Notes: generated by a model from the letters alone, not told the origin. Counted from the stretch's first letter, positions 21,617 to 31,971 are shown. The stretch is DNA of 64,000 bases from Snodgrassella alvi (GCF_002777825.1 NZ_MEIR01000043.1:110772-174771); one strand, 5' to 3'. Program-made: numbers and translations.

Positions 21617-22927
21617 ATGCATACGCGCCAGTTTCTCTCTTTATATGGTTCCATTTTTTTCCTGTTTTCCGGTTATGGGCTGTTTCTGAATTCGGCTGGG
21701 GTAAAGCTGTCCCAAATGGGGATCAGCAATATCACCATCGGTATCTTGAATGCAGCCTTTTTTATTGGTGGTACCATTTCTGCCATTATGTCACACCGCA
21801 TTATTTCGCGCGTTGGACATATCCGCAGCTTCAGCGTGTTTGGTGCCCTATTTGCCATTGCCGCCCTCGCCCATCTGATGGTGGAACAATTATGGATGTG
21901 GGGCATATTGCGTGCAGTACTGGGATTTTGTCATTACAGCTTATTAATGGTCGTAGAAAGCTGGTTTACTACACGCAGTATCCCACAGACCCGCGCCAAG
22001 ATTCTGGCACTGTATGAAGTAGTATATTACGTATCATCAGCAACCAGTGTATTGCTACTGAGCCTGAATATGTCCAGTAACAATATCTTCACTCTGGCAG
22101 CCATTCTGGTTATCGCCGCTACATTACCGGTAGGACTAACGCGGATACAGCAGCCGGAGATTCCCAAGCGCGAGCGCATCAGCCTGCCGCATGTCCTTTC
22201 CATCGTGCCTCTGGCATGGATAGCCTGTTTTATGGCCGGAATTTTTATTAATGGCTTTTTTACCATGGGCTCCGTATTTATGCTGAAGCTGGGTTACAGC
22301 CTGCGTAATGTATCCATGTTTCTTGGTTCGGCAATGATTGGTGGTTTCACCATTCAACTATTTATCGCTTGGTTGTCGAATAAATTCGGCCGCCCACGCA
22401 CTATTTTCGGCTGTGCCTGTGTGGCCGCTGTAGCCGCAATCAGTGGTATGCTGCTGTTATTAATTTTGCCAGGTAATATCTGGGCACAATGTGTGATTGC
22501 TCTGGCTATCGGCTGTAGCGGCTTTCCGCTGTACGCGCTGGGGCTGGCGCGCGCCAACGATGTTTTGCCAGCCAATATGAATACAGTGGAAGTGAATCGC
22601 AGTTTGCTGTTTGTGTATGGCTTGGGTTCACTGGTAGCACCATTACTTCTCGGTACGGTGATGCAGTTGTTTAATCACTATGGCTTTTACAGTGTGTATG
22701 CCATTATTGCAACTGCGCTGGCGTTATATGCCTTTATGCAGCCGGCCGTACCGATATCGGAGCGTAGTGTTTATGTACCCGTATCCGGCAATGTTGGGCC
22801 GATAGCTCCTGAACTTGACCCACGTAACAATGATGCTACCGATACACCGTATGATGCCGACAGTGCTGAACAGCATGTTCAAACCACCTTGCAGAATACC
22901 GAAAAGCAACAGCAAGCAGACAATTAG
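21617..22927 (+). CDS. Major facilitator superfamily transporter, YcaD-like
   Basis: A 436-aa inner-membrane transporter with 12 predicted helices. The first ~400 residues follow the YcaD/MFS pattern: GSIFFLFSGYGLFLNSAGVK, IISRVGHIRSFSVFG in the loop between helices 2 and 3, MVVESWFT, and a central cytoplasmic loop. A hydrophilic, acidic C-terminal tail of about 45 residues follows (DPRNNDATDTPYDADSAEQH). The substrate is unknown; the E. coli relative is also uncharacterised. No strong ribosome binding site precedes the ATG at 21617, but the family N-terminus starts here. It stands alone. Confidence 0.88.
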   Translation: MHTRQFLSLYGSIFFLFSGYGLFLNSAGVKLSQMGISNITIGILNAAFFIGGTISAIMSHRIISRVGHIRSFSVFGALFAIAALAHLMVEQLWMWGILRAVLGFCHYSLLMVVESWFTTRSIPQTRAKILALYEVVYYVSSATSVLLLSLNMSSNNIFTLAAILVIAATLPVGLTRIQQPEIPKRERISLPHVLSIVPLAWIACFMAGIFINGFFTMGSVFMLKLGYSLRNVSMFLGSAMIGGFTIQLFIAWLSNKFGRPRTIFGCACVAAVAAISGMLLLLILPGNIWAQCVIALAIGCSGFPLYALGLARANDVLPANMNTVEVNRSLLFVYGLGSLVAPLLLGTVMQLFNHYGFYSVYAIIATALALYAFMQPAVPISERSVYVPVSGNVGPIAPELDPRNNDATDTPYDADSAEQHVQTTLQNTEKQQQADN

Positions 22928-22956
22928 TTATTTCTGAAATAACACCCAGATACTGT

Positions 22957-22997
22957 ATAAAGAAAACTGCCCGGGATAGTGTAACTATTCCGAGCAG
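22957..22997 (-). terminator. Terminator between the MFS gene and the acyltransferase remnant
   Basis: A 14-bp imperfect stem (CTGCCCGGGATAGT / ACTATTCCGAGCAG, one mismatch and one wobble) has a 3-base loop. On the minus strand it is followed by TTTTCTTTAT, so it mainly serves the minus-strand gene, and possibly both. Confidence 0.75.
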
Positions 22998-23018
22998 ATA
23001 TCATGTAATGTCTGAAAC

Positions 23019-24164
23019 CTATTCTTTCAGCCACGGAGACTTACGCCGTCCCAAAGCCATAAACGGCTTTTCGATATACTGATAAGTTAAGGTACAGATA
23101 ATCAGTAATACAAACATAACTGCGGTGGATACCAATGTGTACTGCGTACGGTTCAAAACCAGATTGTGCACCGCAATATATTTATTCATACCATACCAAG
23201 CAAGACCATGCAGCAGATAGATACTGTAACTGGCATCACCGAGCCGTACAAATCCTCTTTGTCTTAATAAACCAAAAACATCACCACCCATAGTAATAAA
23301 TATAAATAGCAAAGCCATAACGGGCAGGTAAACTATATTGTAAACTCTATCAGCAACTGTAAGCATGAAAAGTACAGTTAATATAATCCCAATATTGCAG
23401 ATATATTTGGGTATTTGTATTTTCTCAGGTAATTTTCTGCCCAAAGCACCAATAGCAAAATAAGATATAAATACTGCATAATTCTGATTATATAGTGAAA
23501 CAAAATATACACAGATAAACAGCACCGCCATGCTTAAAGACAGAATCCCTATTTTGTCTCTTAGTATGCAAAGAACTGGCAATGAGAAATAAAACCCCCA
23601 CTCCCAGAACAGCGTTCATGTAACACCGGCATTAATCAAATGGGCATTTTCTAAGCCAAATAAATGTGGTTTATTGCCAATAATACCTACATCAAGCCAG
23701 TAGTATAAGTTGTTAACTAGCTTATCAGCATTTATATTATCTTTTTGAATATAGAAAGCAATAATAATACAGAATATTGAGGAGATGAAAAAAATGGGAG
23801 CTATACGGCAAAAGCGTTTCTTATAAAACTGCAACCATGAAGAAGGTTGAGTAGAAGCAAACAGATAACCGGAAATCATGAAAAATACAGCTACCCCCAA
23901 GCCACCCATGTTTATAAGATTTGGATATGCCACACGATTAATATGCTCTGACCAGTCCTGCCCATGGAAATAGGAATAACATAAAATATAATGAAATAGT
24001 GCCACTATAAATGCCAGAAAAAATCTTAACCCATCTAAATGCTCTACTCTAGATTGAGTTTGATTGCCCTTATCCATAAAAGCAAAAAACTTTGAACCGA
24101 ATAACAGCCAGATAAGAAATATCAGCCCGAACATCCATAAGATAAATTTATATTGAATCAGCAT
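23019..24164 (-). pseudogene. Acyltransferase-3 family membrane protein with an internal TGA
   Basis: The two open frames 24164-23616 and 23612-23019 are parts of one 381-codon gene, aligned end to end with the intact neighbour at 24269-25426. Where the neighbour reads NAGVAWTLYWEWAFYFSLPL, this copy reads NAGVT-stop-TLFWEWGFYFSLPV. A Trp codon (TGG) has become TGA at 23618-23616, with no frameshift. Acyltransferase-3 proteins are ten-helix enzymes that O-acetylate surface polysaccharides or lipids; the catalytic His lies in FIVALFHYILCYS. Apart from the stop the gene reads well, so the change is recent or the TGA is sometimes read through. Confidence 0.85.
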
Positions 24165-24268
24165 TTATAAAATTTCAGAAAAAGTTAAAAATTAGTTTTT
24201 ATTTTTTTAAAACAATTCTAATATTAACTTATTTTATCATAATTAATTTATTCAAACTGTTCTTATCC

Positions 24269-25426
24269 TCAAATACGTTGGTTACTCCTACCCAGCCGCA
24301 TAAAAGGCTGTTCAATAAACCGATAGGTTAAGGTGCATATCAGCATTAAACCAATTAATACCACTGTAGCAAGCAGGGTATATTCGGCCTTATTCAGATT
24401 GATTGCAGTTAGCTGGATAACTTTATTCAAACAGAACCAGCCAATGCCATGTAACAAATAAATGCTGTAACTGGCATCCCCGAGCCGTACAAAAGCTTTC
24501 AGCCGGAGCAGTCCAAATATATCGCCGCCCAGCGCAATCAGTATAAACAGCAGGGCAAACAGTGGCAGGAAATTGATGTTGTAGCGGCCAGTGGTGATGC
24601 TGAAAATCAGCACCAATAACAGCACAATTGCGCTGTCACACAGCTTTTTCGGTATCTGTATGGATTCTGGCACTATTCTGGCCAGTGCGCCCACGGCAAA
24701 GCAGGCGATAAAGTAGGCTTTTTGCTGATTAAATGGTGCAACAAAATAAACTGCAATAAATATTACAGTAATCGCCAGTGGTAGCTGGCCGGTTTTCTGG
24801 CGCACAAAGCACAACAGCGGCAGGGAAAAGTAAAAAGCCCATTCCCAGTATAATGTCCACGCTACACCAGCATTAATCAGCCGTGCATCCTGCATACCGA
24901 ATAACGGCGGTTTGATACCGGTAATACCGGCATCAAACCAATAATACAGGTTAAGCAGCATATCCTTGTATACCAGTGTATGCCGTTGCAGATACAATGC
25001 CAGCAGTACACAGCAGCATGAAGACAAATAAAATATCGGGGCAATGCGCAAAAAGCGCTTCAGATAAAAATGCAGCCACGATGCTGGGCTGGATTGAGCA
25101 AACAGATAGCCTGATAGCATGAAAAACAGAGTAACGCCGAATACGCCCATGCGCAGATTGAGCGGATTATGGGCAAATACAGCCGGTGTCCATGGCTGGC
25201 CACGCAGATAATAATAGCTGTAAACATAATGATGCATGACCACACTGAAGGCCAGCAGAAAACGCAAACCATCCAACCGCTCTACCCGCCGGCTATTGGA
25301 ATTATCCATAAATGTAAACAGTCGCGAACCGAATACAGCCACACACAGCAATAATAATCCCAGCATCCAGCCAAACATCTTATATGAATAAAGCATAATC
25401 CCTGCAAACGGACAAAGGTTGGACAC
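24269..25426 (-). CDS. Acyltransferase-3 family membrane protein (probable polysaccharide O-acyltransferase)
   Basis: A 385-aa protein of the OafA/NodX-type acyltransferase-3 family, with about ten membrane helices. LDGLRFLLAFSVVMHHY carries the conserved Arg and the catalytic His near residues 50-65. FGVTLFFMLSGYLF and the C-terminal GDASYSIYLLHG are typical. It would move an acyl, usually acetyl, group from the cytoplasm onto a surface glycan. It is in tandem with a similar copy, now interrupted, 104 bases downstream, which indicates duplication followed by decay of one copy. Its acceptor may be the polysaccharide made by the 53-58 kb cluster (inference). Confidence 0.88.
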   Translation of the reverse strand: MSNLCPFAGIMLYSYKMFGWMLGLLLLCVAVFGSRLFTFMDNSNSRRVERLDGLRFLLAFSVVMHHYVYSYYYLRGQPWTPAVFAHNPLNLRMGVFGVTLFFMLSGYLFAQSSPASWLHFYLKRFLRIAPIFYLSSCCCVLLALYLQRHTLVYKDMLLNLYYWFDAGITGIKPPLFGMQDARLINAGVAWTLYWEWAFYFSLPLLCFVRQKTGQLPLAITVIFIAVYFVAPFNQQKAYFIACFAVGALARIVPESIQIPKKLCDSAIVLLLVLIFSITTGRYNINFLPLFALLFILIALGGDIFGLLRLKAFVRLGDASYSIYLLHGIGWFCLNKVIQLTAINLNKAEYTLLATVVLIGLMLICTLTYRFIEQPFMRLGRSNQRI

Positions 25427-25489
25427 AACCCGATATTAATTGGTTTGGTCAGGGTTTGTGAATCGCATTTCCATATTAATACATGGCAG

Positions 25490-27271
25490 TTAATACACAT
25501 CCCGCTGATAACGCTGCTGCTGCCGTAGTTCACTTAGGTATTCATCTGCATCTTCAAGGCTGAACTGCCCTTGGGTGGCAACAATCTCTAGCAATGCCTG
25601 TTCTACATCATGTGCCATTTTGCTGGCATCGCCGCAAACATAAATATGTGCTCCGCGCTGTAGCCATGCCCAGATATCTGCGGCCTGTTCACGCAACTTA
25701 TGCTGCACATAGATTTTTTCATTGCTCTGCCGGCTCCATGCAAAGTCATAACGAGTCAATAACCCGCTTTTGCGGTATTGCAGCCATTCAGTCTGATAAA
25801 GAAAATCATCAGTAAATTTCTGATTACCGAAAACCAGCCAGTTTTCTCCCGCGTCGCCATTAGCATCCCGCTGCTGCATAAATGCGCGAAAAGGAGCAAT
25901 GCCGGTGCCGGCACCAATCATAATGATAGGCGTATTACCGTCTTCGGGTAAGCGGAATCGATGATTTTCTTCCACAAATACCCGTACTGCCCCACCCTCC
26001 TGCAAATGTTCACCCAGAAAACCGGAAGCACCGCCGGTATATTGCCGGCCACGCTGGCTAAAGCGCACAACGCCCACCGTTAAATGTACTTCTTCCCCAA
26101 CCTCGTCCTGACTGGAGGCAATGGAATACAGGCGTGGTGTCAGCGGGCGGAAGAGGTCATGCAGTGTCTGCGCACTGAGTAATTGCGGATAGGTGGCCAA
26201 TATGCTTACTGGTGGTGTAGTGGCAATAAACTGTTTTAGGGCAGCAGTATCTGCAATGATGCCATCCAGTTCGGCAATATGTGCCTGCTGCGCATAGGCC
26301 TGTACCAGCGCGGGTGTAGTCTGGGTAATATCCAGCTCGTTTTGTAATGCCTGTTCGATAGTCACTTCGCGGCCATCGGCCAGACGCACCGGTGTATCCT
26401 TATCCACCTGCGTATGTTGCAGAATTTCGCTTACCAGCGCGGGGGCATTCTGGTAGAACACCCCCAATGCATCACCGGGCTGATAGCGGATACCAGAACC
26501 GGTAAGATCGATTTCAATATGCTCAACGTCTTTGCTGGCATTAGGCGTGGTAATTCGCTGTCGCACACTCAGGCTGGCCGTAAAAGGAACTTCTTTGGTA
26601 AATATCGCAGTTTGTGCAGCAACCACACTTTGCTGCACCTCATTACTCACGCCGGCATGACTGTTATTCAGTTGACTGATGAGCGCAACGATTTTATCCT
26701 GCCACGCTGCTGCGCTACTTTGATAATCAACATCACAATCTACCCGTTCGGTAAGGCGCTGTGCACCTAATAGTGCCAACTGGCTGTCAAAATCTTTACC
26801 ACACTGACAAAATTGCGGATAACTGCTGTCGCCCAGCCCGAGTACGGCAAAGTGAAGCCGATTAAGAGCCGGCGCTTTTTTACCAAACAGATATTTATAC
26901 AGTGGTAAGGCCTCTTCCGGAGGTTCACCTTCACCCTGAGTGGAAGTTACCAGCAGGAGAATATCTTCATTGGGAAGTTGTTTGCTTTTATAGTCGCCAC
27001 TGGCACAGAGGGTAGCATTAATGCCGGCTGCTTCAAGTTTCAGTTGCAGGCTTTCTGCCACACGGCGAGCATTGCCGGTTTGTGAGGCGGATAAAACCAG
27101 TACTTTACGTGCCACAACTGGTGTAGCAAAACTGGCTACAGGAACAGCTACCGGAGCAGCAGCACTTCCCTGCTGGCTGGTTGCCCATGCATAGCCAGAT
27201 AGCCATGCTAGCTGCGTGGGCGATAGCTGGGCGAGCGATTGCAGCAGTTCGGGGGATACGGGTGTGGTCAT
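25490..27271 (-). CDS. cysJ: Sulfite reductase (NADPH) flavoprotein alpha subunit
   Basis: CysJ takes electrons from NADPH through FAD and FMN and gives them to CysI, which reduces sulfite to sulfide. The 593-aa protein shows an N-terminal flavodoxin domain (LVLSASQTGNARRVAESL, then TSTQGEGEPPEEA and LGLGDSSYPQFC), an FAD domain with PRLYSIASSQ and GGASGFLGEHL, and an NADP domain with IGAGTGIAPFRAF, ending in YQRDVY as in E. coli CysJ. The cysI gene is not in this window and must be elsewhere. The other sulfate genes lie 9-14 kb downstream, so the pathway is split. Confidence 0.95.
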   Translation of the reverse strand: MTTPVSPELLQSLAQLSPTQLAWLSGYAWATSQQGSAAAPVAVPVASFATPVVARKVLVLSASQTGNARRVAESLQLKLEAAGINATLCASGDYKSKQLPNEDILLLVTSTQGEGEPPEEALPLYKYLFGKKAPALNRLHFAVLGLGDSSYPQFCQCGKDFDSQLALLGAQRLTERVDCDVDYQSSAAAWQDKIVALISQLNNSHAGVSNEVQQSVVAAQTAIFTKEVPFTASLSVRQRITTPNASKDVEHIEIDLTGSGIRYQPGDALGVFYQNAPALVSEILQHTQVDKDTPVRLADGREVTIEQALQNELDITQTTPALVQAYAQQAHIAELDGIIADTAALKQFIATTPPVSILATYPQLLSAQTLHDLFRPLTPRLYSIASSQDEVGEEVHLTVGVVRFSQRGRQYTGGASGFLGEHLQEGGAVRVFVEENHRFRLPEDGNTPIIMIGAGTGIAPFRAFMQQRDANGDAGENWLVFGNQKFTDDFLYQTEWLQYRKSGLLTRYDFAWSRQSNEKIYVQHKLREQAADIWAWLQRGAHIYVCGDASKMAHDVEQALLEIVATQGQFSLEDADEYLSELRQQQRYQRDVY

Positions 27272-27400
27272 GGTTTGTGCTCGATAAAATTATGATTAAT
27301 TTCATTTTCAGGCTGCTAAAACGATTCAGCCATACTAGCAAGCACAAAGATTTTTGAGAAAGAAATGGCGCTTATTTAGTTAGAAGCGACAAGTATATGT

Positions 27401-27422
27401 AAAAAGGCAGCCGGCGGGCTGC
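27401..27422 (-). terminator. Rho-independent terminator after ldh
   Basis: A 6-bp GC stem (GCAGCC / GGCTGC) with a four-base loop is followed on the minus strand by CTTTTT. It sits 41 bases past the ldh stop. Confidence 0.8.
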
Positions 27423-27462
27423 TCTGAAACAGATAATCCGGCTTGCCTCCAGACTGTTGTGC

Positions 27463-28440
27463 TTAACGTTGTATACCGATTTCTGCAAAGGCATTGCGCA
27501 TCACCTCATCCAACTGGCTGGCTGAGGCTCGCATTAAGCCCTGCTCTTTTTCATTCAGCGGAATTTCAATTACCTGACGGACACCATGCCGGTTGAGCAC
27601 AGCCGGAGTACCAATATACATATCCTGAACACCATACTGGCCGTTCAGATAGGCGGAAACAGGCAAAATAGTATTTTCATCATCCAGCAGCGCACGACAG
27701 ATACGCGCCAGAGCCGCACCAACACCATAATAAGTTGCGCCCTTGAGGCGGATGATATCGTAAGCAGCATTAACTACCCGTTTGGCAATAATATCCAGAT
27801 CGGCTTCGGTATAGCGCGGGTCACCTTTAATCCATTCTTCCATAGTCAAGCCGCCTACACTCAGGTGTGACCAGGCCGGAAATTCAGTATCGCCATGTTC
27901 ACCAAGCATATAGCCACTCACAGTACGCGGGTCGACATTAAGCAGGTAGCCTACATATTTACATAAGCGGGCAGAATCCAGTGAAGTGCCGGAGCCGATT
28001 ACCCGCTCTGCCGGAAAGCCAGACAGTTTCCATGTGGCATAGGTAAGAATATCCACCGGATTGGATGCTACTAAGAAAATACCATTAAAGCCGGATTCAA
28101 TTACATGTGATACGATGCTTTTAATGATCGATAAATTGCGGTTTACCAAATCCAGACGCGATTCGCCCGGTTTTTGTGCCGAACCGGCGGTAATGACCAC
28201 GATATCGGCGTCGGCAGCATCGCTGTAATCGCCGGCATAAATGTTTTTCGGATAGGTAAACAGCAATGCATCAGCAATATCTTTAGCATCACCATGAGCC
28301 TTGTCGCGGGCAACATCAACAATGACCAGCTCCTGACCGATACCTTGCAGAGTAGCAACATAAGCAAAAGTAGAACCAACAGCACCAGCACCTACCAGAA
28401 CAATTTTCTGATGGTTTTTAGCATTAGTGGGTTGTAGCAT
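27463..28440 (-). CDS. ldh: NAD-dependent L-lactate dehydrogenase
   Basis: The enzyme interconverts pyruvate and L-lactate with NADH. The 325-aa protein has the Rossmann motif VGAGAVGS (residues 16-23). It carries Gln89 in AQKPGESR, the position that selects lactate over malate (malate dehydrogenases have Arg), plus Asp155 and His182 (GEHGDTEF) of the catalytic relay. The pattern is that of Bacillus/Lactobacillus LDH. Such NAD-type LDHs are unusual in Neisseriaceae, which normally rely on membrane lactate dehydrogenases. Transfer from a Firmicute is possible but not proven. It is monocistronic. Confidence 0.92.
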   Translation of the reverse strand: MLQPTNAKNHQKIVLVGAGAVGSTFAYVATLQGIGQELVIVDVARDKAHGDAKDIADALLFTYPKNIYAGDYSDAADADIVVITAGSAQKPGESRLDLVNRNLSIIKSIVSHVIESGFNGIFLVASNPVDILTYATWKLSGFPAERVIGSGTSLDSARLCKYVGYLLNVDPRTVSGYMLGEHGDTEFPAWSHLSVGGLTMEEWIKGDPRYTEADLDIIAKRVVNAAYDIIRLKGATYYGVGAALARICRALLDDENTILPVSAYLNGQYGVQDMYIGTPAVLNRHGVRQVIEIPLNEKEQGLMRASASQLDEVMRNAFAEIGIQR

Positions 28441-28880
28441 AATTCAACCTCATTTCTATGGATAAATGCAAATCTATGCGAATTTATGCATAAATTATAA
28501 CAGATTACCACGTGACGATTTCATTATTTATTAATATTCATCATTAACTACATATTTTGGTGCATACTGCCTGTAAATATAATTTTGTATAAATGTTTTC
28601 TAATTTCTTTGTTTTGTATTGGATCCTGAATGCTTTTGCTATACAAAAAACAGTGCCACAATCGGATTCATTTTTCTGGCTGTACCAAGCGCTGAAGCAG
28701 AGAATCAAAATAAATCACTCAGGAATGCTGTTTACCAACTAATTGAGCCATTAAAAATAGCCGGCAAATAAGCGCTATTTATTGATTGCTCTTGTTTCAT
28801 TTTGACTATCTGCTTCATCTTTATCCTTACTTCCTTGTTATAGTTGAAAAAATAGTGGATAAAATTTTCTGCTAAGCAGG
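28441..28880. other. Intergenic region between ldh and the YobI-like gene
   Basis: This 440-bp stretch holds the ldh promoter on the minus strand (AT-rich sequence just above 28441). The rest shows no coding frame and no recognised element. Confidence 0.5.
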
Positions 28881-31800
28881 CTATTTTTGCTTTTGACGTA
28901 GTTTCTCCCTGATTTCCTCATTAGTAATCTGATTTAATTCGGTGATAACTGTTGAAAGTTTATCTATATAGGCTATTTTTGCCTTTAAGGATATGTATTT
29001 ATGATTTAATATAAATAATACAGTATCTTCATTATCGTCAATTATTACGATATCTTCCGATGCGGTGATGGATAAAACTAATTTTTCAGGGTTATCCAGA
29101 AAATATGATTTAATAGGAACACCCTCATCCAATGCCAATAAGGTTTGAATCATATGGGTAGCACAATTTTCCTGATGATATCTATTTTCTAATATATGCT
29201 GTACGTTGGCTTGATTTAATTCATAGTGATTCCCTGTTTCAACCATTTTTAGCAATTGTGGTGTTGATTCACCAATCTTTTTGAATTTAATACCTAACGC
29301 GTTAAAAGCTGTGCTGATTTTGGCTATGTTATTTAACCAATAATTATCAAAATATAAAATATTATGCCATTCATCTTTAATAAGTAAAAAATCGGCTGAA
29401 TCCTCAATACGCTCTTTAAGTGCTTGTTCTTTATTCATTTCACTTAATGTTGATAGATCATCATCATAAATAAACAAAAGATAAAAATAAAGTTTTAGAT
29501 CAAAAAGGTCAATTTGCTGCCATAACAGAGGAAATCGTTGGTTGAGTTGTTGTATCAATAAACCAAGATATTGTGGTTTATATTGCCTCTCTCGCTTTGC
29601 TAGTGCTTGTGTTAGTGTTTTATTTGATTGTATTAGTACTTTTTGTGCTTTTTCTTGTTCTATTTCTTGTGCTAAGATCATTTCTTCTTCTATCAGTAAA
29701 GAATAGTACCTTGCTAAATATTTATTGACAAACCAAACTTGATTAGCATCAATTGGTTCTAATAGGCTGATAAAGATTGATAAATTTTCTAGTTTATCTA
29801 CTTTTTTGGTTACTAAAATATAATCTAGCAAAGAATAATTTAAAACAGATTCGCGATCAAAGTGAGTATTCTTATATTTTTTTAATCTTTCAAGCACTAG
29901 TTCCGGTTTTGTTAATTCAAGCTCCCAGTCGCCTTTGTCGGACGATTTACGCTCATAAATATTGCGCAGAAATAATGTATCGTTTCGGGATAGTCCTTGC
30001 TCATTATAAGCACTGGTATAGTCACTATAGTATTCATCAATATAGCCTTGAATAATCAGTACCCGCAAAAGTGGAAAATAACTTGAAGATGACAGTTTTT
30101 CATACTCTGCCTTATATTGAGCATATTTTTTATCTTCCCCCTTAGTATGCCGTTCAAATAAAAACTCAACACTCTTATCTTGCTGAGCTCTAATAAATTC
30201 TGTGATTTTTTTTGGAAAATTTTGTTGCTGTTTTTCTTTTACTTCTGCTAATTTTTTTATATCAGCTTCAAGCTCTGCTTCTATATTTTTATGATAAATT
30301 TCAATTTTATATTTTTCTTGTACATATTTTTCCTCTTTCTGAATATTTTCAACGTATTCTTTGCAATGTATTTCTTGATAAGAATCATCAATTTGATATG
30401 CTTGATTAGCTATTCTCCAGTGATTTTTCTCAAAGATTTTAATCTGTTCTACTTTATCCATAAGCGAAAAGATGTTTTTTACACCAACATATTGATATTT
30501 TGCACAATCAAACATTTCCCTAAAGCACAATTTTGATGCCAATAGTTGATAAAGCCTAAATGATTTATTTACTTCGTTAAACGCAACCTTTTGCTTTATA
30601 ACATCGATTTCATCATTAATCTTATTAATTTCCTTTTGGCAATACTCACTTTTTTGTTTTACTAATGAATCAATAATACGGTGAACAACGCCTTGGCCGC
30701 TTCCTAATCGGGTTAAGGAGAAATCAGCCGGAAAAATATTTTTATATACAATAATAGCAAGTAATTTTTCATGCTTAAACCAACTGCCGCCATGCGCTAT
30801 TCTGGTTTTATAAATGATATACTCGTTACAAATATTTTTGATTAGCCGTATATCATCCAGATATAAGGAAAGGGTATCTAACAATGTGATTGAAAAATCT
30901 TTGCGAATATTTCTTTCTTCAAAAATTTGTTCCATTTTACCCAATGAATTGGCATTACCCATCCCAAGAATAATAGGCAACCTACTATCAAAAAATTTGG
31001 TCCAGTCTTTAGATTCAAATATTTCATCTTCAATTAAATAGAAAAATTTAATTGGTTTTGGTTTATTTTTGCCATATTTTTTATTATAGATATAATTCAG
31101 CTCTCTTAATTTATTAAGAATCAGATTATCATCGTAGCGATCAATATCTTCAAAAACGATATAATCTAATTGTGACTTGTCTAAGATATAAATAATATCA
31201 TTTAAATACTTATCAAAATAATAAACATCATTCCCAGATGATGAAATATCAATTTCATTCTCAAATATTTTCAGTTTGCTAATTAAACTTTTACGGTTTT
31301 GCAGATCAATTAGTTTATAAATTGAACTTACAAAACACAAGAACAGTGATACTACAACTAGATTACGGTATACACTTGGCAGATTGGCTAGCCAAGCTTT
31401 GTCGATAAAAATTGTACCAAATATAAGAACTGAGATTATCACAGCCCAGATCATATTACAGCATATTTTCGGTTCACTTTTTATTCTAAATTCGGTAGCA
31501 GGGATTTTTTCTGGATCAATTTGATGAACAAGTTGGTTTATGATTTTCTTTTCTATTATTAATTCATCTTCAAGGTTTAAATTATTATCTTGCTTTTGTC
31601 TTTTGATTCTTGATTCTAATGCTGGCGAAAAATAGGCAAGTGAAATGTGGATACCTTTAAGTTTATTATGCTTATCTACATAGGTTTTAACCACACTACT
31701 TTTTTCTGAGGCATAGGGCCCAGTAATGGCTATATTATGTAAATCATTTTCTTTAAATATGAAATCAAGGGCTTGAGTATAGCCTTGCATTTCGGTTTCT

Positions 31801-31913
31801 GACAGGTCTGTAGGTGTGAGCTTTTCAAAGGCGATTGGTTTTTCAGATTCAGTGGCAGGTTGTTCTTGGGATGGTTGAGCTGATGATTTTGCTTCATTTT
31901 GTCTATGTTCCAT
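28881..31913 (-). CDS. YobI-like P-loop NTPase, membrane-associated
   Basis: A 1010-aa protein whose first ~330 residues match the YobI P-loop family: FEKLTPTDLSE, an NIAITGPYASEKSSVVKTY segment, two membrane helices around residues 153-200, and a Walker-B-like YIVFEDIDRYDD. The Walker A loop is degenerate. Residues 65-72 read GPYASEKS where GPxGSGKS is expected, so the glycine before the Lys is Glu70. The codon, GAA, is one base from GGA. The remaining ~650 residues are charged and helical with coiled-coil segments (rich in K/E/Q near 560-620) and have no recognised domain. It follows the radC-like gene by 58 bases, probably as one operon. YobI-type proteins have been linked by comparative genomics to conflict systems; the role here is inferred. 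Confidence 0.75.
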   Translation of the reverse strand: MEHRQNEAKSSAQPSQEQPATESEKPIAFEKLTPTDLSETEMQGYTQALDFIFKENDLHNIAITGPYASEKSSVVKTYVDKHNKLKGIHISLAYFSPALESRIKRQKQDNNLNLEDELIIEKKIINQLVHQIDPEKIPATEFRIKSEPKICCNMIWAVIISVLIFGTIFIDKAWLANLPSVYRNLVVVSLFLCFVSSIYKLIDLQNRKSLISKLKIFENEIDISSSGNDVYYFDKYLNDIIYILDKSQLDYIVFEDIDRYDDNLILNKLRELNYIYNKKYGKNKPKPIKFFYLIEDEIFESKDWTKFFDSRLPIILGMGNANSLGKMEQIFEERNIRKDFSITLLDTLSLYLDDIRLIKNICNEYIIYKTRIAHGGSWFKHEKLLAIIVYKNIFPADFSLTRLGSGQGVVHRIIDSLVKQKSEYCQKEINKINDEIDVIKQKVAFNEVNKSFRLYQLLASKLCFREMFDCAKYQYVGVKNIFSLMDKVEQIKIFEKNHWRIANQAYQIDDSYQEIHCKEYVENIQKEEKYVQEKYKIEIYHKNIEAELEADIKKLAEVKEKQQQNFPKKITEFIRAQQDKSVEFLFERHTKGEDKKYAQYKAEYEKLSSSSYFPLLRVLIIQGYIDEYYSDYTSAYNEQGLSRNDTLFLRNIYERKSSDKGDWELELTKPELVLERLKKYKNTHFDRESVLNYSLLDYILVTKKVDKLENLSIFISLLEPIDANQVWFVNKYLARYYSLLIEEEMILAQEIEQEKAQKVLIQSNKTLTQALAKRERQYKPQYLGLLIQQLNQRFPLLWQQIDLFDLKLYFYLLFIYDDDLSTLSEMNKEQALKERIEDSADFLLIKDEWHNILYFDNYWLNNIAKISTAFNALGIKFKKIGESTPQLLKMVETGNHYELNQANVQHILENRYHQENCATHMIQTLLALDEGVPIKSYFLDNPEKLVLSITASEDIVIIDDNEDTVLFILNHKYISLKAKIAYIDKLSTVITELNQITNEEIREKLRQKQK

Positions 31914-31971
31914 TCTATATACCTTATGCTGATTTTTTTAAAACCAATCACTTTATCTATAAGATGTTCTA

